This document shows positions 23,972 through 30,824 of a DNA stretch of 46,819 nt, piece after piece. The number at the start of each line of letters is the position of its first letter. Position 1 is the stretch's first letter. Source of the DNA: Pedobacter sp. ASV17 (GTDB lineage Bacteria; Bacteroidota; Bacteroidia; Sphingobacteriales; Sphingobacteriaceae). Made by a program: the position numbers and the translations under genes. The stretch spans positions 1 through 46,819 of the forward strand of contig NZ_JAELTX010000027.1 of the NCBI RefSeq assembly GCF_016429065.1, written 5' to 3'. The notes under the pieces were generated by a model. It was not told the DNA's origin, searched no databases, and worked only from the letters and a program-made list of their open reading frames with translations.

Positions 23972-26773
23972 ATGAGCAAGGAACTAGAGAAAGATCCACA
24001 CCAACATATTCTAATTAAGGGGGCTAGGGTACACAATTTAAAAAATATTGACGTAGCTATTCCCAAAAACAAATTTGTAGTGATTACAGGCATGTCGGGC
24101 TCGGGCAAGTCGTCATTGGCGTTTGATACCCTGTATGCCGAAGGCCAACGAAGGTATGTAGAAAGTTTATCGGCTTATGCACGCCAGTTTATGGGCCGTA
24201 TGAACAAGCCCGATGTTGATTATATCAAAGGTATTGCACCCGCTATTGCCATTGAGCAAAAAGTGATCACTTCAAATCCTAGGTCAACGGTGGGAACTTC
24301 CACAGAAATATACGATTACCTTAAGCTTCTTTATTCTCGTATTGGTAGAACTTATTCCCCAGTGTCGGGTAACGAAGTGAAAAAAGATACCGTAAGTACC
24401 GTTGTTGATTTTGTATCAGCATTGGCTGATGATGAAGTGGTAACAGTTTTCTGTCCGCTGCATCCCCAAAATAAAAGAACCGTCAAAGAAGAATTGGCCA
24501 TTTTACTACAAAAAGGCTTTTTGAGGGTGTCCTATCTAGGTGCGGTTAAAAAGATTGAAGCTATTTTAGAGGACGATACCGTTCAAGACAAAGAGTTGGT
24601 AGCAGAAGATCAGGTGTTTATTCTGATAGACCGTATTGTGGTAGCACATGATGATGAAACCTTAAGCCGCATTGCAGATTCGGTACAAACCGCTTTTTTT
24701 GAAGGTAAAGGCGACTGTTATGTGGAGCATGATGGTAAACAGCACTTCTTTTGCGATCGTTTTGAATTAGACGATTTAAAATTTGAAGAACCAACACCCA
24801 ACTTTTTCAGTTTCAATAACCCTTATGGCGCTTGCAAACGTTGTGAAGGTTATGGTAACATCATCGGTATAGATGAAGACCTAGTTGTTCCCGATAAAAG
24901 TAAAAGTGTTTACGATAATGCCATTGCACCTTGGCGTGGCGAAAAAATGGGCGATTGGCTAAAGCAATTTGTTAAAAATGCCGACAAGTTCGATTTTCCT
25001 ATCCATAGATCTTACAGTGAACTTACCGAAGCGCAACAACAATTGTTGTGGACTGGAAATAAATATTTCAGAGGTTTGGACGAGTTTTTTAAAGAGCTGG
25101 AAGAGCAAACTTATAAAATACAGTATCGTGTAATGTTATCACGTTATCGTGGTAAAACTACTTGTCCTGATTGTAAGGGCACACGTTTACGTAAAGATGC
25201 TTCCTATGTAAAAATAGGGGGGAAATCTATTTTAGAATTGGTGTTAATGCCACTTTCTACCATTTTGCCATTTTTTGATGGTTTGGATTTAACGGCTAAC
25301 GAGCAAAAAATCTCTAAACGTTTGCTTTCGGAAATCAGTAGCCGCATTTTATATCTTAATAATGTTGGTTTAGGATATTTAACCCTTAACCGTTTATCAA
25401 ACACCCTTTCTGGGGGAGAAAGCCAGCGGATTAACTTGGCCACCTCATTGGGTAGTAGTTTGGTAGGTTCAGTATATGTGTTGGATGAGCCTAGCATTGG
25501 TTTGCATCCCCGAGATACGCACCGATTGATTGGCGTACTTGAATCATTGAGAAATGTTGGTAATACCGTTTTGGTAGTGGAGCATGAGGAAGAAGTGATG
25601 AAAGCTGCCGACCATTTAATTGATATTGGTCCAGAAGCGGGCACCCAAGGAGGGAATTTGGTATTCAGCGGCACCTACAATCAAATCATTAAAGATAAAA
25701 AGTCCTTAACTGGCAGATATTTATCTGGAGCGGAAAGTATTGAAGTTCCTAAAAAGCGTAGGAACTGGCAAGATCATATCCTCCTTAAAGGTGCTAGAGA
25801 AAACAACCTCAAAAATATCAACGTAAAATTCCCTTTGGGCGTGTTTACTTGTGTAACAGGTGTTTCGGGATCTGGAAAAACGAGTTTGGTCAAGCGCATT
25901 CTTTATCCTGCTTTGCAAAAGGCTATTGGTAACTATGCTGGCGAACAAACGGGTTCTTACGACGGAATTTTCGGAAACATTGATTTGGTGCATCAGGTAG
26001 AAATGGTGGATCAAAATCCAATTGGTAGATCGTCCCGTTCTAATCCGGTAACTTATGTAAAAGCTTGGGACGATATCCGTACTTTATATGCTTCGCAAGC
26101 CTCGGCTAAAGCAGCAGGATTAAAACCTTCTGCATTTTCTTTCAACGTAGAAGGGGGGCGTTGTGATGTTTGCCAAGGAGAGGGAGAAGTGAAAATAGAA
26201 ATGCAGTTTATGGCTGATATTTATCTGCCTTGCGAAACCTGCAATGGAAAAAGATTTAAGCAACAGGTATTAGATGTCACCTATCAGGACAAAAATGTTT
26301 CTGATGTGTTGGATATGACCATTGATGAAGCCGTGATATTTTTTGCAAAAGAGGCAAAAATTATGGCCAAGCTACAGCCTTTGGTTGATGTAGGTTTGGG
26401 CTATGTACATTTAGGCCAATCTTCAAATACACTATCAGGAGGGGAGGCACAACGTATTAAACTAGCGTCTTTCCTGATCAAAGGTAACAATGCTCAAAAA
26501 GCTGTCTTTATTTTTGATGAGCCTACTACCGGATTACATTTCCACGATATTAAAAAGCTATTAAAGGCATTAAATACATTAATAGAGCAAGGTAGTACCG
26601 TTATTGTGATTGAGCACAACATGGATATGATCAAAAGTGCCGATTGGGTGATTGATATTGGTCCTGAAGGTGGAGATAAGGGTGGGAGCGTAGTTTTTGA
26701 AGGCAAGCCAGAAGATTTGGTTAATGTAGAAAACTCTTACACTGGACAGTTTTTAAAAACGCACCTTAAATAG
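23972..26773 (+). CDS. uvrA: Excinuclease ABC subunit A
   Basis: 933 aa, the standard UvrA length. As a dimer with UvrB it recognises bulky DNA damage in nucleotide excision repair. It has two ABC ATPase modules: Walker A GMSGSGKSS near residue 40 and GVSGSGKTS near residue 630, with signatures LSGGESQRINLA and LSGGEAQRIKLA. It carries zinc-finger cysteines (CKRCEGYGN; CPDCKGTRL; CDVCQGEGEVKIEMQF...CETCNGKRF) and the insertion domain VDYIKGIAPAIAIEQK. The start ATG gives the normal MSKELEKDPHQHILIKGARVHNLKNI opening. The LysE-family gene follows after 14 bp and is probably co-transcribed. Confidence 0.97.
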   Translation: MSKELEKDPHQHILIKGARVHNLKNIDVAIPKNKFVVITGMSGSGKSSLAFDTLYAEGQRRYVESLSAYARQFMGRMNKPDVDYIKGIAPAIAIEQKVITSNPRSTVGTSTEIYDYLKLLYSRIGRTYSPVSGNEVKKDTVSTVVDFVSALADDEVVTVFCPLHPQNKRTVKEELAILLQKGFLRVSYLGAVKKIEAILEDDTVQDKELVAEDQVFILIDRIVVAHDDETLSRIADSVQTAFFEGKGDCYVEHDGKQHFFCDRFELDDLKFEEPTPNFFSFNNPYGACKRCEGYGNIIGIDEDLVVPDKSKSVYDNAIAPWRGEKMGDWLKQFVKNADKFDFPIHRSYSELTEAQQQLLWTGNKYFRGLDEFFKELEEQTYKIQYRVMLSRYRGKTTCPDCKGTRLRKDASYVKIGGKSILELVLMPLSTILPFFDGLDLTANEQKISKRLLSEISSRILYLNNVGLGYLTLNRLSNTLSGGESQRINLATSLGSSLVGSVYVLDEPSIGLHPRDTHRLIGVLESLRNVGNTVLVVEHEEEVMKAADHLIDIGPEAGTQGGNLVFSGTYNQIIKDKKSLTGRYLSGAESIEVPKKRRNWQDHILLKGARENNLKNINVKFPLGVFTCVTGVSGSGKTSLVKRILYPALQKAIGNYAGEQTGSYDGIFGNIDLVHQVEMVDQNPIGRSSRSNPVTYVKAWDDIRTLYASQASAKAAGLKPSAFSFNVEGGRCDVCQGEGEVKIEMQFMADIYLPCETCNGKRFKQQVLDVTYQDKNVSDVLDMTIDEAVIFFAKEAKIMAKLQPLVDVGLGYVHLGQSSNTLSGGEAQRIKLASFLIKGNNAQKAVFIFDEPTTGLHFHDIKKLLKALNTLIEQGSTVIVIEHNMDMIKSADWVIDIGPEGGDKGGSVVFEGKPEDLVNVENSYTGQFLKTHLK

Positions 26774-26787
26774 TAACTTCGTAACCT

Positions 26788-27444
26788 ATGCTTTTGCTCG
26801 AATTTCTAATTGGCGTTGCTCTTAATGCAATGGGGTATATCCCTCCGGGTAACATTAACCTTACTTTAGCCCGATTGACCATCAGTAGGGGAATGCGCCA
26901 AGCTTGGGGCTTTATCCTAGCTTTCTCTTGTGTAGAGGTGTTCTTTACCTTCGGGATGATGCGTTTCGCTCGTTGGGTTTCTAGTGATGTGGATATAGAA
27001 GCTATTAAAGTGGGTAGTTTTAAACTCAGCTTTTTAGTCGACGTTTTCATGATCATACTGCTATTCGTAATGGCAACCTTGGCTTGGAAAAATAGAGATA
27101 AGGTACACCAACCAAAAGAACAGGAAGAAAGCAGAAGAGGTAGCGTAATTTACGGTTTGGTTTTGGGGGTGCTTAACCCAGTTCAAATTCCGTTTTGGTT
27201 ATTTTTTGGTAATTATATCATCCTTCACGAGTGGGTGACTACCGACTATCTTTCTCTAGTGATTTTCAGTATAGGTTCGGGTGTAGGTTCTGGTTTGGCC
27301 CTTTATGCTTATGCTTACTTTGCAAAGTACATCCAAGAAAAATTCACGTTAAGCAGCCGTCTTATCAATAAAGGTATTGCCATTTTTCTTTATTGCTTGG
27401 CACTTTATCTTATCGTCAAACAGTTAATTGCTTACTGGTCGTAA
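26788..27444 (+). CDS. LysE-family amino acid exporter
   Basis: 218 aa integral membrane protein with six hydrophobic segments. The opening LIGVALNAMGYIPPGNINLTLARLTISRG has the Pro-Gly-Asn signature of the LysE/RhtB superfamily, which exports amino acids or related metabolites. A central charged loop (KNRDKVHQPKEQEESRRGS, about 90-108) separates the two three-helix halves, the second beginning VIYGLVLGVLNPVQIPFWLFF. Substrate cannot be inferred. It starts 14 bp after the uvrA stop, so it is likely read through from uvrA, and ends at the edge of the 1-kb repeat region. Confidence 0.88.
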   Translation: MLLLEFLIGVALNAMGYIPPGNINLTLARLTISRGMRQAWGFILAFSCVEVFFTFGMMRFARWVSSDVDIEAIKVGSFKLSFLVDVFMIILLFVMATLAWKNRDKVHQPKEQEESRRGSVIYGLVLGVLNPVQIPFWLFFGNYIILHEWVTTDYLSLVIFSIGSGVGSGLALYAYAYFAKYIQEKFTLSSRLINKGIAIFLYCLALYLIVKQLIAYWS

Positions 27445-27530
27445 TCTTTATTTGAAAAGCAAGTGCCGCATTCCATCGGGTGCGGTAGCCCTGCTGTACG
27501 CTACTATCTTTTTGTTTTAGGGGCTGCTTT

Positions 27531-27563
27531 AAACCTTATAGGTTTTTAAAACCTATAAGGTTT
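27531..27563. repeat. 33-bp hairpin repeat, subfamily I
   Basis: AAACCTTATAGGTTT (27531-27545), loop TTA, AAACCTATAAGGTTT (27549-27563): perfect 15-bp arms, with two positions changed relative to the CTCGTAG copies and both compensated on the other arm. Confidence 0.9.
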
Positions 27564-27782
27564 GTCCTCGTGCGTAAGTACAACAAAAAGGATATTCGCT
27601 GCCATCAGGTTTAGTAGGGGCTTAAATCTCGTAGGTTTTGTTTTTTAAGGAGTACCTGTTCTGATTTATCGAAATAGGTAGAGAAAGATTTTTAATGTCC
27701 CCTCTCTCCCGTGTACGGGATCTCTCCCCAAAAGGGAGAGAAAGGCAGGTATTTACGTTTAGATGGAAGTTCGTCAGTAGTT

Positions 27783-27815
27783 AAACCTCGTAGGTTTTCG
27801 AAACCTACGAGGTTT
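27783..27815. repeat. 33-bp hairpin repeat, subfamily I (in unit 1)
   Basis: AAACCTCGTAGGTTT, loop TCG, AAACCTACGAGGTTT: perfect 15-bp arms. Confidence 0.92.
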
Positions 27816-27863
27816 TGTGCTGTAGAAGTATTAGGATGTTGGCATAAATCAGGAATGATATAC

Positions 27864-27983
27864 TTTGCAAAACCGAAGGATTGCAATATCTGTAGAAACG
27901 AAATAGAACCTACACATACCACTCCTGCAGAGTCGCATCAATGGTTATCATTTTTCGATAGCCATTTGACCTCTTCGAGGTCT
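27864..27983 (+). repeat. Three-hairpin element (in unit 1)
   Basis: Hairpin C around CCGAAGGATT (27864-27888), hairpin D with ACTC-CTGCA-GAGT (27916-27938) and hairpin E GACCTC-TTC-GAGGTC (27968-27982). Hairpin D has two mismatches here, while unit 2 restores a perfect 9-bp stem. Confidence 0.8.
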
Positions 27984-28107
27984 GCCCAGCTATTTTCATG
28001 TATCGGAAGTTTTTTTGATCTATCCCCTCTCTCCCGTGTACGGGATCTCTCCCCAAGGGGAAGAGAAAGGCAGGTGTTTACGTTTAGATGGAAGTTCGTC
28101 AGTAGTT

Positions 28108-28140
28108 AAACCTCGTAGGTTTCTAAAACCTGCGAGGTTT
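28108..28140. repeat. 33-bp hairpin repeat, subfamily I (in unit 2)
   Basis: AAACCTCGTAGGTTT, loop CTA, AAACCTGCGAGGTTT: 15-bp arms with one G-T wobble. Confidence 0.9.
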
Positions 28141-28188
28141 TGTGCTGTAGAAGTATTAAGATTTTGGCATAAATGAGGAATGATATAC

Positions 28189-28308
28189 TTTGCAAATCCG
28201 AAGGATTGCAATATCTGTAGAAACGAAATAGAACCCACGTATACGACTCCAGCAGAGTCGTATCAATGGTTATCATTTTTCAATAACCGTTTGACCTCTT
28301 AGAGGTCT
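28189..28308 (+). repeat. Three-hairpin element (in unit 2)
   Basis: Hairpin C around ATCCGAAGGAT, hairpin D with perfect 9-bp arms ATACGACTC / GAGTCGTAT (28241-28263) and hairpin E GACCTCT-T-AGAGGTC (28293-28307). It differs from unit 1 at many positions but keeps all three stems. Confidence 0.82.
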
Positions 28309-28348
28309 GCCCAGCTATTTCCATGTATCGGAAGTTTTTTTGATTTAT

Positions 28349-28450
28349 TCCCTCTCTCCCGTGTACGGGACCTCTTCCCAAAAGGGAGAGAAAAGATCTA
28401 TTTAAGTTTAAGTGGAAGGTTATCAGTAGTTTAAATCTACGAGGTTTTGC
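28349..28450. repeat. 325-bp tandem repeat, partial unit 3
   Basis: Repeats the first 100 or so bp of the unit, then decays. Half of the 33-bp hairpin survives (ATCTACGAGGTTTTGCG) followed by AAGTATTA, just before the next gene. Confidence 0.75.
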
Positions 28451-28462
28451 GAAAGTATTAAG

Positions 28463-28903
28463 TTATGCTCTTTCCAATTTAAACAGCCTAATTCCGAAAA
28501 TAAGTAGCAACAGAAACTTAATCCCTTCAGCAATGGCAAAGTATAGGTGCAGTGATGAGGGAGGAACAGGTTTTGCTTCAATATAAAGCAAGGCCCTTGC
28601 GTCTAACGCTGGTAAGAGCCACACCGTTTGCAAAATCAGTATCAAAACAGCTACCACATAAAACGGACTGATTTTAATTTTTCTAACCGTTCTGATATTG
28701 CTGATCATAATGGCTACTGCAAACACCCATTCCACTTTGTTTAGAGCGGCAAAAACCAATCGGCCTATACCTAAACCAATGGGCAAAGTAACCCCAGGCG
28801 CTCTAAATTTTAGCCAAGCCTCCATAAAGCTAATGGCTCCTATAAAGCCTATCCAAGTAAAAGTGCAAATGAGTGCTACGGGTTGCGCTACTTTTGATTT
28901 CAT
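28463..28903 (-). CDS. Four-helix membrane protein, unknown function
   Basis: 146 aa with four predicted membrane helices (about 8-28, 45-68, 78-98, 118-140). The wording FTWIGFIGAISFMEAWLKFRAPGVTLPIGLGIGRLVFAALNKVEW resembles small uncharacterised inner membrane proteins of Bacteroidetes and Proteobacteria. I cannot name a function, and no catalytic motif stands out beyond the conserved-looking Glu and Lys in SFMEAWLKF and ALNKVEW. It sits 59 bp downstream of the truncated haemoglobin gene in the same direction, so the two may be co-transcribed. Its own downstream side is the repeat array. Confidence 0.78.
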   Translation of the reverse strand: MKSKVAQPVALICTFTWIGFIGAISFMEAWLKFRAPGVTLPIGLGIGRLVFAALNKVEWVFAVAIMISNIRTVRKIKISPFYVVAVLILILQTVWLLPALDARALLYIEAKPVPPSSLHLYFAIAEGIKFLLLLIFGIRLFKLERA

Positions 28904-28962
28904 GATTGGTGTTGTGTATGGAGATTTTAGATTGGAGTGGTGCGGCTGAAAACTGCCAACTG

Positions 28963-29355
28963 CTACATTAATGGCTGTGCATTGTTGTTACGGTAATAAT
29001 CAATTTTGTACATAAACATCTCTGCCATTCGGCTGCCTCGCCATTTAGCTTCTTCCGTTTTTTCGCCAACAAAAAACTCATCTAGCGTGCCATGCCAAAG
29101 CTGTAGCCAGGTGTCGAAATGAAGTTGGCTTACTGGTAATTTGGCGTGTGGCGGAAATGGACTTCCTGAATAGGTTGGCACCTCAAGCAAAATGGTTTGC
29201 CAAAAGCGGTACATTTTTTCCAAATGCTCAGACCATCTATCTTTTAAAATGCCATTGAAAATTGGGCCCAAAAGCTCGTTTTCTCGCACTCGAGAATAAA
29301 ATGTGTTGACCAGTAATTGAATGTCCTCTATGTTGCTAATGTCTGCCGTTGCCAT
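28963..29355 (-). CDS. Group III truncated haemoglobin
   Basis: 130 aa from the ATG at 29355 (MATADISNIEDI). The frame is open for 15 more codons upstream, but a TATCTTTG promoter box lies inside that extension, so the shorter form is right. A 2-on-2 globin is shown by NTFYSRVRENELLGPIF with the B-helix Phe19-Tyr20, HLEKMYRFWQTILL, the proximal His79 in LPVSQLHFDTWLQLW and the Trp87 that follows. Group III (P) globins are cytoplasmic haem proteins thought to bind O2 or NO, possibly in nitrosative stress or microaerobic growth. The downstream membrane protein gene may share the transcript. Confidence 0.93.
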   Translation of the reverse strand: MATADISNIEDIQLLVNTFYSRVRENELLGPIFNGILKDRWSEHLEKMYRFWQTILLEVPTYSGSPFPPHAKLPVSQLHFDTWLQLWHGTLDEFFVGEKTEEAKWRGSRMAEMFMYKIDYYRNNNAQPLM

Positions 29356-29374
29356 TTCGTATTTCTTTGTGATA

Positions 29375-29382
29375 CAAAGATA
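29375..29382 (-). promoter_or_regulatory. -7 box of haemoglobin gene promoter
   Basis: TATCTTTG on the minus strand, 20 nt before the ATG at 29355. It fixes the start codon because the longer frame would begin upstream of it. Confidence 0.75.
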
Positions 29383-29456
29383 CAGCTTATCTAAGTGCAT
29401 TTTTTCTGACGCAAGTCATGTAATTCCTTAACCGTTATCAAAATCTTGGTAAGTTT

Positions 29457-29489
29457 AAACCTCGTAGGTTTTTAAAACCTACGAGGTTT
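29457..29489. repeat. 33-bp hairpin repeat, subfamily I
   Basis: AAACCTCGTAGGTTT, loop TTA, AAACCTACGAGGTTT: perfect arms. Confidence 0.92.
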
Positions 29490-29515
29490 GGAAGAAATTG
29501 GGTTTAGTTTTAGAG

Positions 29516-29548
29516 AGACTTACGAAGTTTCGAAAACTTCGTAAGTCT
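29516..29548. repeat. 33-bp hairpin repeat, subfamily II
   Basis: AGACTTACGAAGTTT (29516-29530), loop CGA, AAACTTCGTAAGTCT (29534-29548): perfect 15-bp arms. The left flank GGGTTTAGTTTTAGAG matches that of the copy at 11475. Confidence 0.92.
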
Positions 29549-29726
29549 AAACTTCGTAGGTAATGCGCCATGTTTCTATATGGTTTCTAGTGATATGATA
29601 TTAAGTTAATCAATCATTAGATCTAACTTCGTTGATTTTCAATTTACTTCGTAGCTGCTCGCAGTCTCTCTCCCAAAAGTTCGGGATCGAAATGAGGGAT
29701 TAGCAATGGTTACACGATTTGATCAT

Positions 29727-30767
29727 CTACTTCTTCATAAATTCCAAGCTCCATATTTTTTCCGCTTTACGGCCAATTAATACGAAGGAAATGCCCAGAA
29801 CAGAGAAGAATACTGCCTTATGCCAGCTATCCCAAAAGTATTCGAAATATCGGGTGTAAAGGTTGATGAACAAAAAGATGATCCCAAATTCTCTTAACAT
29901 GGCATCGTTTTTCTTTAAACCAATAACGATGGCAATAACACAAACCACAGCCGAAATAATGGCCCAATAAAACAAGGTGATTTGTTTGATGCTATACCAT
30001 TCTTCCAAACTACCATAATTGCCAAAAACAGAAAGTAGCAGTAAAGAAGTGAATAGGTAAAGCAGTCCACCAAAGTAGGTGATGTCGAAAAAATAGGAAA
30101 GCTTTTGGTTTCTCCGCAGTAATATGGAGATGAAAGTAAGGCAAAGGCCAAAGGCCACAAACCTTAGCGGGTAATTGAGACCTAAAAAATACCAGTTTCC
30201 TCTTGAAAGATAGCCCGTTTCGGTGCCAAACCAAGCGCCCAGTGCTAATAAGGCGAATGCCCAAATCAATCTTGATTTAAAGAAATAGGCTAGGCTTAAA
30301 TAAATGATGACCGAAAAAAGGATGAGAATAGAAAAGTGGTTGCTATTGCCATTTAATGCTTTTCCTAAATAGGCCACTGCATTAGCCGTAAGCATTACAC
30401 CAGAAAAAATGATGGCCTCGTTACTGAAAACTTGCTGAGGTTTGTTTTTCTTTCGGCGAATCCCAAAAACATAACAAGCTGCGGCCAATAGTGCCGAAAC
30501 AATACTGATAATGATGTTAGGAGTGTTGTAAAGATTTTTAAGGTAATCGAGTAAAGATTTATCAACCAGTAAGGCGCTCAACGACACTACCCCACAGCCC
30601 ATGGCAATCCAAAAAGAATACTGTGCCAACCGCCTCCAATCAAAAGCTTTAGGTTCGTAGCTGTTTTTGAGTTTCTGTGCCTCGGCATCAGTTAGCAGTT
30701 TCTCAGATTGCCAGTAATCTAGCATTTCATCTAAAAACTCACTATGATCGCGATCTATTTTTTTCAT
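29727..30767 (-). CDS. DUF2157-like polytopic membrane protein
   Basis: 346 aa. An N-terminal cytoplasmic helix pair (DHSEFLDEMLDYWQSEKLLTDAEAQKLKNSYEPKAFDWRRLAQ, about 5-50) is followed by some ten membrane helices and a short basic C-terminus (IGRKAEKIWSLEFMKK). The combination of the DAEAQKL region and a helix bundle is that of DUF2157 proteins, which have no established function. It follows the Kef-type antiporter gene on the same strand, 57 bp apart, so an operon is possible. No catalytic motif is visible. Confidence 0.75.
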   Translation of the reverse strand: MKKIDRDHSEFLDEMLDYWQSEKLLTDAEAQKLKNSYEPKAFDWRRLAQYSFWIAMGCGVVSLSALLVDKSLLDYLKNLYNTPNIIISIVSALLAAACYVFGIRRKKNKPQQVFSNEAIIFSGVMLTANAVAYLGKALNGNSNHFSILILFSVIIYLSLAYFFKSRLIWAFALLALGAWFGTETGYLSRGNWYFLGLNYPLRFVAFGLCLTFISILLRRNQKLSYFFDITYFGGLLYLFTSLLLLSVFGNYGSLEEWYSIKQITLFYWAIISAVVCVIAIVIGLKKNDAMLREFGIIFLFINLYTRYFEYFWDSWHKAVFFSVLGISFVLIGRKAEKIWSLEFMKK

Positions 30768-30824
30768 GGAAGTGCCCCAATGTTTTTTAATAACATCGGT
30801 GGCATAAATATAGTTTTTATAGTC

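Larger units (their letters stand above)
27699..28022. repeat. 325-bp tandem repeat, unit 1
   Basis: It begins at the CCCCTCTCTCCCGTGTACGG word and continues with the stem TCTCTCCC-CAAAA-GGGAGAGA (27721-27741), a 33-bp hairpin (27783-27815) and the three-hairpin element (27864-27983). The period to unit 2 is 324 bp, measured on the GTGTACGGGA word (27720 versus 28044). Confidence 0.88.
28023..28348. repeat. 325-bp tandem repeat, unit 2
   Basis: Same content as unit 1 with scattered substitutions. The period to the partial third unit is 326 bp (GTGTACGGGA ends at 28044 and 28370). Confidence 0.88.
27445..28462. repeat. 1-kb non-coding repeat region
   Basis: A mosaic of repeats between the LysE-family gene and a minus-strand membrane protein gene. 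It contains a 33-bp hairpin (27531-27563), a half-hairpin remnant (about 27610-27640), and a 325-bp tandem array of two full units and a partial third. The open frames that cross it are not coding: the two unit copies of a minus-strand 70-codon frame differ mostly by amino acid changes. Confidence 0.85.
29383..29726. other. Intergenic region with two 33-bp hairpins
   Basis: About 340 bp between the DUF2157 gene and the haemoglobin gene. It holds one subfamily I hairpin (29457-29489) and one subfamily II hairpin (29516-29548), then about 180 bp with only weak repeat words (TCTCTCTCCCAAAAG near 29668, as in the tandem array). No gene seen. Confidence 0.7.

Noticed and set aside
27711..28109. 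132-codon plus-strand open frame in the repeat region
   Set aside because: It runs through the hairpins of unit 1 with no signal of coding and is not preserved in unit 2.
27692..28238. Two similar minus-strand open frames of about 70 codons, one per tandem unit (LQILQSFGFAKYIIP...)
   Set aside because: The two copies differ almost only by amino acid-changing substitutions and cross hairpin repeats, so selection on a protein is not supported.
27445..28462. CRISPR array
   Set aside because: The repeats are about 325 bp apart and built of hairpins, with no short direct repeats, regular spacers or cas genes.
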